Positions 26,768-32,532 of a stretch of DNA of 32,532 nt are shown here, in pieces (positions within the stretch are counted from its first letter, which is position 1; each line of letters begins with the position of its first letter). Under the pieces are notes generated by a model. The model did not search any database. It had not been told where the DNA came from and saw only the letters and a program-made list of their open reading frames with translations. A program made the translations under genes and the position numbers. This stretch comes from CAZPLZ01 sp964587525 (GTDB taxonomy: Bacteria; Oederibacteriota; CAKKQC01), in assembly GCA_964587525.1 (NCBI GenBank), contig CAZPLZ010000010.1, positions 1 through 32,532 on the forward strand, given 5' to 3'.

Positions 26768-27778
26768 GTGCCGCCACGCCTGCGGATCGGGCTTGTGGGA
26801 TGCGGGGGTATCGCGCACCGGCATATCGCGGGGTACCGCGCCATCGCGGGCGAGGCCGGCGAGGTGGTGGCTGGGTGCGATCCGGACGGGCCGAAGCTGC
26901 GTGAGTTTTGCGAGCGATACGGGTTGCCGCACCGGTTCGCGACCCCGGCGGACCTGATCGCCTCGGGAACGGTGGATGTCATCGCACTCTTGACGCCGCC
27001 GGCGGTGCGGGCGGAGGTCATCGTGCCCGCGGTCCGACGGGGCATCCACCTGCTCGTGGAAAAGCCGTTTGCGGAGAATCTGGCCGATGCGGAAACGTTC
27101 GTGGAGGAAGCGGAGCGAACGGGGGTGATGCTGGCCGTGAATCAACAGCTTCGGTTCATGCCGGACGTGCTGGCGTTGAAGGAAGCGCTCGACCGAGGAG
27201 AGATCGGCGAACCCCGGCTGGTGGTCCACGACCACTTCCAGGACCGGACGAAGACGGGCGGATGGCGCGCCTCGGAACGGAGGCTGGAAATCAGCATCTT
27301 TAGCATCCACTTGCTTGACCGGATTCGCTGGCTCGCCGGCCGCAAACCCATCTCAGTCACGGCCCGGACGCGGGCCCTGGATCCGACGGTGCGGGGGGAG
27401 ACATTGACATGCCTCGGCATCACCTTCGAGGGAGGCGCGGTGGGCACGATGGTGTCCACCTGGCATGCGGCGGGAGTTCCCGAGTGCCGGCTCCGGGTGG
27501 ACGGGACCGGGGGATCGGCGCTCTCGGAGAAGCGCAACATCTTGGAGGATGCCGCGGCGCTGACAATCCAGCGGGCGGGGAGCGAGCCGCTGACGCGGGA
27601 TTGTACGCGGAAGGACGCGTTCACGCTCGCCATGGGGGAGAGCATGAAGCGCTTGCTGGAGGCGGTCCGAACCGGAGTGGCGCCGGTTCACTCCGGCCGG
27701 GACAACCTCCAGACAATGTGGATCGTGGACGCGGCATACAGGTCGGCCGAGGGGGAAGGTGAGACGGTCAGGATCTAG
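26768..27778 (+). CDS. Gfo/Idh/MocA family NAD(P)-dependent oxidoreductase
   Basis: This 336-residue dehydrogenase has an N-terminal Rossmann fold, RIGLVGCGGIAHRHIAGYRAI, and the family EKP motif near residues 98-100 (LVEKPFAENLADAE). The C-terminal sheet domain includes SIHLLDRIRWLAGRKP. The family oxidises or reduces sugars, inositols and related compounds. GTG 26768 is the start, 6 nt after the isomerase stop, so the two are co-transcribed. With the divergent sulfatase they form a plausible small pathway: desulfate, isomerise, oxidise. Gene context supports this order, but the substrate is not known. Confidence 0.92.
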   Translation: MPPRLRIGLVGCGGIAHRHIAGYRAIAGEAGEVVAGCDPDGPKLREFCERYGLPHRFATPADLIASGTVDVIALLTPPAVRAEVIVPAVRRGIHLLVEKPFAENLADAETFVEEAERTGVMLAVNQQLRFMPDVLALKEALDRGEIGEPRLVVHDHFQDRTKTGGWRASERRLEISIFSIHLLDRIRWLAGRKPISVTARTRALDPTVRGETLTCLGITFEGGAVGTMVSTWHAAGVPECRLRVDGTGGSALSEKRNILEDAAALTIQRAGSEPLTRDCTRKDAFTLAMGESMKRLLEAVRTGVAPVHSGRDNLQTMWIVDAAYRSAEGEGETVRI

Positions 27779-27850
27779 GATGTGCTACGACCTAAGACTC
27801 ACTTGCTCCTGACGAAAAAGCTGGGTCATGCCCATGATTTTTAGGAACGA

Positions 27851-28576
27851 TTACTCGGCAGTAGGGAGAAACTCCATAACCACCAGCACCGGGCAATGGT
27901 CGGAAGCGACCGGCTCATCGAGCGTTCTCACCTCAATGATCCTGAAAGATTTCGCGGGACGGTAAAACACATAATCGATTTTCACTTTCGGATCTTTCGA
28001 GGGGAACGTCAGCGTTCCGGATTTGTTTGTCGCCTCAGTCCAAGAGGTGCCGAGCAGGGCGATCGATTCGCTTTTCGGCTCAGCGTTGAAATCTCCGGCA
28101 AGAATCATCGGGTTGTTGTCGGCATGCACGATCGACATGATGGTCATCGCCTGTTTCATGCGCACGGTCGAGCTCTGGTGATCCAGGTGGGTGGCGAAGA
28201 ACTTGAGGGGCGTTCCGCCGCCGGGATCGACGGTTGCCGCGAGCATCGCCCGCGGTTCATCGTCTCCGCTCGCTTCGAGTGCGTGATTGCGGGTGTTCAG
28301 CAGCGGAAACCGGCTCAAGATGGCCTCGCCGTATTCGCCGTCCGAATAATCCATTGCCTTGCCGAAGGCGACATGCAGACCCGTGAGCCGGCTCAGCTCG
28401 GTGGCCTGGTCCACGCCTGAGGCGCGGGTCGTTTTCACGTCCACTTCCTGCAATGCCACCAGATCGGGATCGACTGAACGGATCACCCGGGAGAGCCGCT
28501 CGTAGTCGTACTTTCCATCCATCCCCTCACCGCCGTGGATGTTGTATGTGAGCACGCGCAACTGAACTGTCTTCAT
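27851..28576 (-). CDS. Endonuclease/exonuclease/phosphatase (EEP) family protein
   Basis: The EEP fold is clear: LRVLTYNIHGG, DLVALQEVD, FFATHLDHQSS, ILAGDFNAEP, IDYVFYR and VASDHCPVLVVM hold the usual metal-binding Asn, Glu, Asp-Asn and catalytic Asp-His. Such enzymes hydrolyse phosphodiesters in DNA, RNA, lipids or inositol phosphates. ATG 28576 gives a 241-residue protein starting MKTVQLRVLTYN, the normal family N-terminus. ATG 28609 would add 11 residues without a better ribosome site or a signal peptide. It converges on the oxidoreductase gene across 72 bp. Substrate unknown. Confidence 0.88.
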   Translation of the reverse strand: MKTVQLRVLTYNIHGGEGMDGKYDYERLSRVIRSVDPDLVALQEVDVKTTRASGVDQATELSRLTGLHVAFGKAMDYSDGEYGEAILSRFPLLNTRNHALEASGDDEPRAMLAATVDPGGGTPLKFFATHLDHQSSTVRMKQAMTIMSIVHADNNPMILAGDFNAEPKSESIALLGTSWTEATNKSGTLTFPSKDPKVKIDYVFYRPAKSFRIIEVRTLDEPVASDHCPVLVVMEFLPTAE

Positions 28577-28727
28577 GGGTGGTTGCACGAGGGAATGGGA
28601 AACATCCAAGACAGTATAGCTTTCTCGCCAGTTGATTCTGCCCTTTTGTGTTCATATCTCCAGAAAAATATGGTGGCAGGGCCAGTAGGGCCCTGTTGGT
28701 ACGTATGGGTACTATTGGGCCAGGAAG

Positions 28728-28745
28728 TTGGCACATTTATTGGCA
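28728..28745. repeat. Phased TTGGCA pair at the group II intron 5' exon
   Basis: TTGGCA at 28728 and 28740 has the same 12-nt period as the three TTGGCAT copies at 19408-19438. The second copy ends where the intron seems to start. If the intron were spliced out, the junction would read TTGGCA-CACCCC. Confidence 0.45.
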
Positions 28746-29247
28746 GCGCGCCAGGAAAAGGTTCTTTAGGTCAGCGGGTGAAAGTCCCGCCCCGGTAACC
28801 GCCAGAGGGCCGGGAAGTCAGCCTCGGTCATCCGCCGAGAGGTGGGTGGCCAAGCGAGGCACAAAACCTTCGAAGGAGGAAGGGGACGAAAACGCAGTCC
28901 GCAACATCAAGTGAATCCTGCCGCGCCGTGAATGTGCCGCCGAAAGGCGTCAGCGGAGGCCGAGCCTGGTGCCATATGGCGAAGGCAACAATCCCGGTTG
29001 AGAATCTGGAGCGGCCGGGGCAAATCCGTCGGCGTAGGGGGAGCGGAATGCGGGAAGGACCTGAAGAGCAACCTGGGAGATCCTCCCGGCCAAAGAACTG
29101 CTGGCAGCAAGGCGACGAGCCGAAGGGCTGGCAGAGCCGGAGGAAGTCGGAGGGGGCTACAGTACCGGCGAAGGCGGGGAAGACAAACCGCTGGAGGGAA
29201 GGGCCCCTGCTTCAACCGTAGGGTTCAAGGAGGAGGTGCACTGGGGA

Positions 29248-30558
29248 ATGCCACAAGCTAACAACCCCGAAGACAAGGTGCAGCGACTCCAGCGAGCCTT
29301 GAACCAAGCGACCAAGAAGAGCCCAACGCGCCGATTCCACGCGCTGTACGACAAGCTGTTCCGGTGGGACATCTTGGAGCGGGCGTGGAGGCAGGTGCGG
29401 GCGAACCAAGGCTGTGGAGGCGTGGATGGAGCGACGATTGAGCACATTGAGCGGGAGGGAGGCGTTGAACCTTTCCTGAAGCAACTCCAGGAAGAACTGC
29501 GGACGGGACGGTATCAGCCCATGCCGGTCAGGAGGGTGGAAATCCCGAAGCCTACGGGCGCGACACGACCGTTGGGGATACCCACGGTGCGTGACCGGGT
29601 CGTCCAAGCCGCCTGCCGGATGGTGCTCGAACCGATCTTTGAAGCGGGGTTTCTGGACTGCTCCTATGGCTTTCGGCCTGGCCGAAGTGCCCAGCAAGCC
29701 CACGAGGTGGTCAGGAAACTGATCAACTCCGGCTCCAACTGGGTGGTTGAGGTGGACATCGTGAAGTTCTTTGACACCATCGACCATGGCCGGCTGATGG
29801 ACCTGGTGCGCAGGCGGATATCCGACCGGCGTATCGTGAGTGTGGTGCAGCGCTGGCTGAAAGCGGGAGTGCTAACGGAAGGGAAGATCGAGGCGACCGC
29901 AGAGGGAACCCCGCAGGGCGGGGTGATCTCGCCGCTCCTGGCGAATCGGTATCTCCACTACGTGGACTGGCACTGGCGAAAGCGGTACAGGCATCTGGGA
30001 GAGCTGGTCCGGTATGCGGACGATATGGTCGTCCTGTGCCGAACAGCAGAGGCGGCCTGGGAGAGCGTGGAAGTCATCAAGCGGCTCCTCAAGCAACTGA
30101 AGCTGAAGGTAAACCCGGACAAGACGAAGGTGGTGGAGGTCACCCCTGGAGGGTCAGGATTTGACTTTCTGGGCTTTCACTTTCACCGCTGTATGTCACG
30201 GCGCTATCCAGGGCACGCGTACTGCCAGAGCTGGCCATCCAAGGCTGCCATGAAGCGGATCGCATGGAAGGTCAAGGCGATTGCGGCGGACTGGCGGCGA
30301 CTTCCTGGACCCGTCGACGAGGTGGTCAAGGCCCTGAATCCCGTCATACGAGGATGGGTCAACTACTTCAAGGTCGGGAACAGCAGCCGGAAGTTTCGCG
30401 CGATCGACCGGTATGTCTATTGGCGGGTCTGCCGATTCCAGCGGAGGAAGTATCAGCTCCGTCGGAAGGAACGGATCGCCACGGACTACCTGAAGCTGGG
30501 CGTGTACGCGGCCAGTGGGCAGATCGCATGGGCGTCAGGTTCGCATGCCGCTGGATGA
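29248..30558 (+). CDS. ltrA: Group II intron reverse transcriptase/maturase
   Basis: This 436-residue protein assists intron splicing and copies intron RNA into DNA targets. RT motifs are in order: IPKPTGATRPLGIPTVRDRVVQ, YGFRPGRSAQQA, VVEVDIVKFFDTIDH, GTPQGGVISPLLAN, and the catalytic YADDMVV near 256-262. FDFLGFHFHR follows, and the maturase X domain (INPVIRGWVNYFKVG-type, here LNPVIRGWVNYFKVG) is near the end. No HNH endonuclease domain follows, so it is an endonuclease-lacking type. ATG 29248 is chosen because AAGGAGG lies 14 nt upstream; GTG 29236 would overlap that site. It is uninterrupted. Confidence 0.95.
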   Translation: MPQANNPEDKVQRLQRALNQATKKSPTRRFHALYDKLFRWDILERAWRQVRANQGCGGVDGATIEHIEREGGVEPFLKQLQEELRTGRYQPMPVRRVEIPKPTGATRPLGIPTVRDRVVQAACRMVLEPIFEAGFLDCSYGFRPGRSAQQAHEVVRKLINSGSNWVVEVDIVKFFDTIDHGRLMDLVRRRISDRRIVSVVQRWLKAGVLTEGKIEATAEGTPQGGVISPLLANRYLHYVDWHWRKRYRHLGELVRYADDMVVLCRTAEAAWESVEVIKRLLKQLKLKVNPDKTKVVEVTPGGSGFDFLGFHFHRCMSRRYPGHAYCQSWPSKAAMKRIAWKVKAIAADWRRLPGPVDEVVKALNPVIRGWVNYFKVGNSSRKFRAIDRYVYWRVCRFQRRKYQLRRKERIATDYLKLGVYAASGQIAWASGSHAAG

Positions 30559-30570
30559 CTGGTTGTCGGA

Positions 30571-30603
30571 AAGCCGTATGATCGAAAAGGTCACGTACGG
30601 TTT
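30571..30603 (+). ncRNA. Group II intron domain V
   Basis: The catalytic hairpin of the ribozyme. AGCCGTATG pairs with CACGTACGGTT around the GATC/GGTC upper stem. The apical loop appears to be GAAAA (five nt) if the C-G pair closes it, instead of the usual GAAA tetraloop. The AGC triad is at 30572-30574. It starts 12 nt after the maturase stop. Confidence 0.8.
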
Positions 30604-30911
30604 GATGAGGGGGCGGTGGAAACGGGCTGTCTTTACAGCACCGCGCCACTGCTCCACTCTACCACCCCTAGATCCTCGCCAAGGTAAAAAGTGATACACG
30701 CAATCCACATTTGTGGGGCGAAGTGCGATTCAGAACAACAAAATTTGTAGGTTGGGTGTCGTGTTCGTCCGCCCCGATCGCGGCTGTCGGAGGATCGCGA
30801 TCCAAGCCTTTCGCAGATGTGAGTCTTCGCCATGCCATCATTGAACTTCTGGATAGCTCTGCATAACGTGTGCCGAGGCTGGGAAGTAATTTTTCGGCTT
30901 CGATTCCTTTA

Positions 30912-31304
30912 ATGTCGTACTATAAGAATGTGCAGCGAGAAAAAGTAAAACTTTTTGGCAGGTGGTCGTGGGGCGTGGCGGGACGTACCACCGTCTTTAC
31001 TATTGTCTGCGCTTTCTTGACTGGAGCCTTGGGGGGCTGTGCCTCTCAGGCTTATCATGCGGAAAGTGGTGCAGCAACGGGCGGGGAAGTGCGAGTCTAC
31101 GAGGTGTTCGGTATGCACTGCCCTGGTTGCGAGGGCGGACTGGATAAGCTGGTGAGGAAAATTCGTGACGTTGAAAACGTAGAATCCAACTGGGAAGAAA
31201 GCTGGCTTAAAATTACTGTGCGCCCCGGTGCACGGCTGGATGACCGGCAGATTCATGATGCAGTGAAACGCGCCAATTTTACGCCAGGTAAGCGCCTAAA
31301 ATAG
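30912..31304 (+). CDS. Heavy-metal-associated (HMA) domain lipoprotein
   Basis: This 130-residue protein has an N-terminal signal segment (about 22-42) ending in the lipobox-like ALGGC, with Cys43 as likely lipid site. A single HMA fold follows, with the metal site GMHCPGC (Cys70, Cys73) and the later beta-alpha-beta pattern (VENVESNWEESWLKITV). HMA domains bind Cu+, Hg2+ or Zn2+ and usually act in the cytosol or in P-type ATPases. Here it would be anchored outside the cytoplasmic membrane. ATG 30912 is used because it leaves a compact signal peptide; a GTG at 30870 would add 14 residues. The next gene, an outer-membrane barrel, follows 47 nt later and may be co-transcribed. Metal and partner are unknown. 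Confidence 0.8.
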   Translation: MSYYKNVQREKVKLFGRWSWGVAGRTTVFTIVCAFLTGALGGCASQAYHAESGAATGGEVRVYEVFGMHCPGCEGGLDKLVRKIRDVENVESNWEESWLKITVRPGARLDDRQIHDAVKRANFTPGKRLK

Positions 31305-31351
31305 TTCCCAACAGTCCTAGGTGCAGCGTAATCCCTCTCTGGCGGCTCACC

Positions 31352-32179
31352 ATGTTTGAAGTGACCGCCGCCTTGATGATTTCCTCCAGCGTCAGTGCAG
31401 CGGGGATCAGCGCTGATGCAGGATTAACCCCGTCCGAGGACCGATGGATTCTCCGCGCTCAAGTCAGGTCTACGCTACGAAACGATGACAGCATGACGGG
31501 AGCAAAGAAGGTAACGATGATGTATCCGGTCATGGTGGCCTATGGGCTCCGACACGATTGGATGGTCATGGCTCGACAGGCTATCGTGCATCAAGGGCTC
31601 ACCGGTGCCATCGGCAAGACCAAGAAGACCGGCCTTGGCGATCTCTTCATCCTGACGAAACATCTTGTGTATCGCATGAATTCACGTACTCACACATTCG
31701 GTGTTTCCCCAGTTCTTGGGCTTGAGCTGCCTACCGGTGACCGGAGCTTCACCTCGAATAGCTGGGACCCTCGTGCTGGTCTATACCTATCGGGCCGTGG
31801 AAGAAGGTGGGCCACGGACATCAACCTGTTCTATGTTGCCAACGGTCTGCTCGGCCGCGATAAGGGCGACATCAACCCTGGGGATGAAAGTTCTGTGATT
31901 TGGGCATTCGCCTACTGGTTCAGTCCGCGATTTCAAAGGCGTATTGCTCTGGCACCGGTCCTGGAGGTTTCTTATAGACACCTCTCTCCAAACCGAATGG
32001 GAGGGAATGACTTGGTCGATACCGGTGAATCTGTATTGGCTGTTTCACCAGGGATTAAGATTGTGGTTTCTTCGATGTTTCTTGAAGGATTGATACAGCT
32101 TCCCCTCTGGCAGTATCAGAGAGGCGTTCAACTTGAAAAAGGTTTGGGCAGCCTCGTTGGTATACGGGTGATGTTCTGA
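31352..32179 (+). CDS. Outer-membrane beta-barrel protein (MetA_deg/transporter-like)
   Basis: This 275-residue protein has a short N-terminal hydrophobic segment ending in VSAAG-like residues (~8-19), consistent with a signal peptide. The rest shows alternating amphipathic strands typical of barrels: LGDLFILTKHLVYRMNSRTHTFGVSPVLGLELPTGD, RWATDINLFYVANGLLG, LAPVLEVSYRHLSP. It ends in Phe (GIRVMF), the C-terminal signature used by the BAM machinery. It resembles the 'Phenol_MetA_deg' or unnamed outer-membrane transporter group. It follows the HMA lipoprotein in the same direction, so a metal or small-molecule transport link is possible. The family name is tentative. Confidence 0.7.
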   Translation: MFEVTAALMISSSVSAAGISADAGLTPSEDRWILRAQVRSTLRNDDSMTGAKKVTMMYPVMVAYGLRHDWMVMARQAIVHQGLTGAIGKTKKTGLGDLFILTKHLVYRMNSRTHTFGVSPVLGLELPTGDRSFTSNSWDPRAGLYLSGRGRRWATDINLFYVANGLLGRDKGDINPGDESSVIWAFAYWFSPRFQRRIALAPVLEVSYRHLSPNRMGGNDLVDTGESVLAVSPGIKIVVSSMFLEGLIQLPLWQYQRGVQLEKGLGSLVGIRVMF

Positions 32180-32370
32180 TTCCCCCAAATGCTAAAGCGC
32201 GAGAGTTGGCAGTGCGAGCCATTGAGCGGCGCATGTCAGGATCAAAGTGACGGAAATCCTGGCAAGTTTCCTAGCATGGTGACCCGGGAAGAAGTTTGGT
32301 TGTCATGCCAAGTTTAGTCTGACAGTTACAAAAAACAGCCTCAAACAAACGTTTAAGCGCTATGTAGAGC
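32180..32370. other. Intergenic DNA, no gene recognised
   Basis: The 191 bases after the barrel gene show no supported ORF or RNA. A run of A-rich sequence (ACAAAAAACAGCC) lies near 32327-32340. The whole stretch is A+T-richer than the coding regions. It ends at the tRNA-Lys 3' half. Confidence 0.5.
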
Positions 32371-32413
32371 ATGGGCCAGCTCGGGATCGAACCGAGGACA
32401 CCCAACTTAAAAG
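32371..32413 (-). pseudogene. tRNA-Lys(TTT) 3' half (att-like remnant)
   Basis: The minus strand reads CTTTTAA (anticodon loop, TTT), GTTGG (3' anticodon stem), GTGTC (variable loop), CTCGG-TTCGATC-CCGAG (complete T arm with canonical loop), CTGGCCC (acceptor) and discriminator A. No encoded CCA follows. Upstream of the anticodon loop the sequence is unrelated: the 5' anticodon stem should be CCAAC but is TCATA, and no D arm or GGGCCAG acceptor strand is present. A break in the anticodon loop is what tyrosine-recombinase islands leave when they rebuild one end of a tRNA target. The intact gene is not in this window. Confidence 0.8.
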
Positions 32414-32532
32414 TATGACGAGTGGAGTTTCAGGCTCGGAGTGATGCGATCGACTGAAGAGAAGGCACAACTGCGAAGCGAAACGCACCCCGTTTGAACT
32501 GGACCGGAGAACAAGGGTAGTCTGAGCCCAGC
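32414..32532. other. Window end, no gene recognised
   Basis: These 119 bases upstream (minus-strand sense) of the tRNA half contain partial open frames on both strands but none with recognisable protein features. An integrase gene is often found next to such a tRNA scar, but nothing here supports one. Confidence 0.4.

Larger units (their letters stand above)
28746..30662 (+). mobile_element. Group II intron (ribozyme plus RT/maturase)
   Basis: A retromobile intron of about 1.9 kb. The 5' end is placed at GCGCGCC (28746), a near match to the GUGYG start. Domain I follows, with the typical GGTGAAAGTCCC segment near 28779. The maturase ORF lies at 29248-30558. Domain V is at about 30571-30603, with the catalytic AGC at 30572-30574 and the GCCGTATG/CACGTACGG stem. 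A domain VI hairpin (GCGGTG/CACCGC) follows, and the 3' end is near CTCTAC at 30662. Both ends are estimated from motifs. ORF and ribozyme appear intact, so it may be active. No obvious host gene is interrupted; insertion is in intergenic DNA between an EEP gene and an HMA-lipoprotein gene. Confidence 0.82.

Noticed and set aside
25790..27310. A 506-codon minus-strand open frame opposite the isomerase and oxidoreductase
   Set aside because: The plus strand encodes two clear enzyme families here. The minus frame is rich in Arg, His and Pro with no motif, typical of a GC-rich shadow.
27815..27845. TCATG/CATGA inverted repeat followed by TTTTTA as terminator between convergent genes
   Set aside because: Only four pairs can form with a usable loop; too weak to call.
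28535..28798. Short open frame upstream of and into the intron as a real gene
   Set aside because: It runs into intron domain I, has no ribosome site or recognisable motif. Only its possible exon continuation is kept as a finding.

Overview
The window looks like a contig from a GC-rich, Gram-negative-type bacterium of a poorly characterised lineage. Bacterial features are the order yceD-rpmF-plsX-fabH-fabD-fabG-acpP-fabF-rnc-smc. An outer-membrane barrel protein with a C-terminal Phe and a lipobox lipoprotein point to a didermic envelope. I could not assign a phylum. Methylomirabilota, Nitrospirota or a sulfatase- and PhyH-rich candidate phylum are all compatible, and this is inference only.

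Layout. (1) 1-4631: the 3' part of a very large surface or secreted protein, made of tandem ~133-residue DUF11-like repeats and ending in FlgD-Ig-like modules. (2) 4675-15269: a compact housekeeping run, mostly overlapping or nearly abutting genes, behind a good sigma-70-type promoter. It covers the YceD-family protein, ribosomal protein L32, fatty-acid synthesis (PlsX, FabH, FabD, FabG, ACP, FabF), RNase III, a FabL-like enoyl-ACP reductase and a short SMC. (3) 15322-19307: a PhyH-type dioxygenase and an unusual 1033-residue protein. That protein joins a cyanophycinase-like S51 domain, a GATase-like domain and a penicillin-binding D,D-carboxypeptidase (S11) domain. (4) 19318-28576: an accessory block with two formylglycine-type sulfatases (one with a C-terminal PA14-like domain), a MATE exporter, an A+T-richer APH-fold kinase, a TIM-barrel sugar isomerase/epimerase, a Gfo/Idh/MocA oxidoreductase and an EEP-fold hydrolase. 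(5) ~28746-30662: an apparently intact group II intron with its reverse transcriptase/maturase. (6) 30912-32179: an HMA-domain lipoprotein and an outer-membrane barrel protein. (7) 32371-32413: the 3' half of a tRNA-Lys gene on the minus strand, cut in the anticodon loop, which is a typical integration scar.

How the parts work together. Region 2 makes acyl chains: PlsX routes acyl groups to phospholipid, and FabH/FabD/FabG/ACP/FabF plus the FabL-like enzyme cover initiation, malonyl transfer, first reduction, condensation and second reduction. No dehydratase (FabZ/FabA) is present. The divergent sulfatase / isomerase / oxidoreductase group looks like a small module for desulfating and converting a sulfated sugar or polyol, but the substrate cannot be read from sequence. 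The accessory half carries marks of exchange: a REP-like palindrome, phased TTGGCA repeats, related hairpins around the MATE gene, a tRNA 3' scar with a similar stretch 9.66 kb away in the same orientation, and the intron.

The best candidates for something undescribed are the triple-domain S51/GATase/S11 fusion and the possible island boundaries. I did not find a clearly new defence or RNA-guided system.
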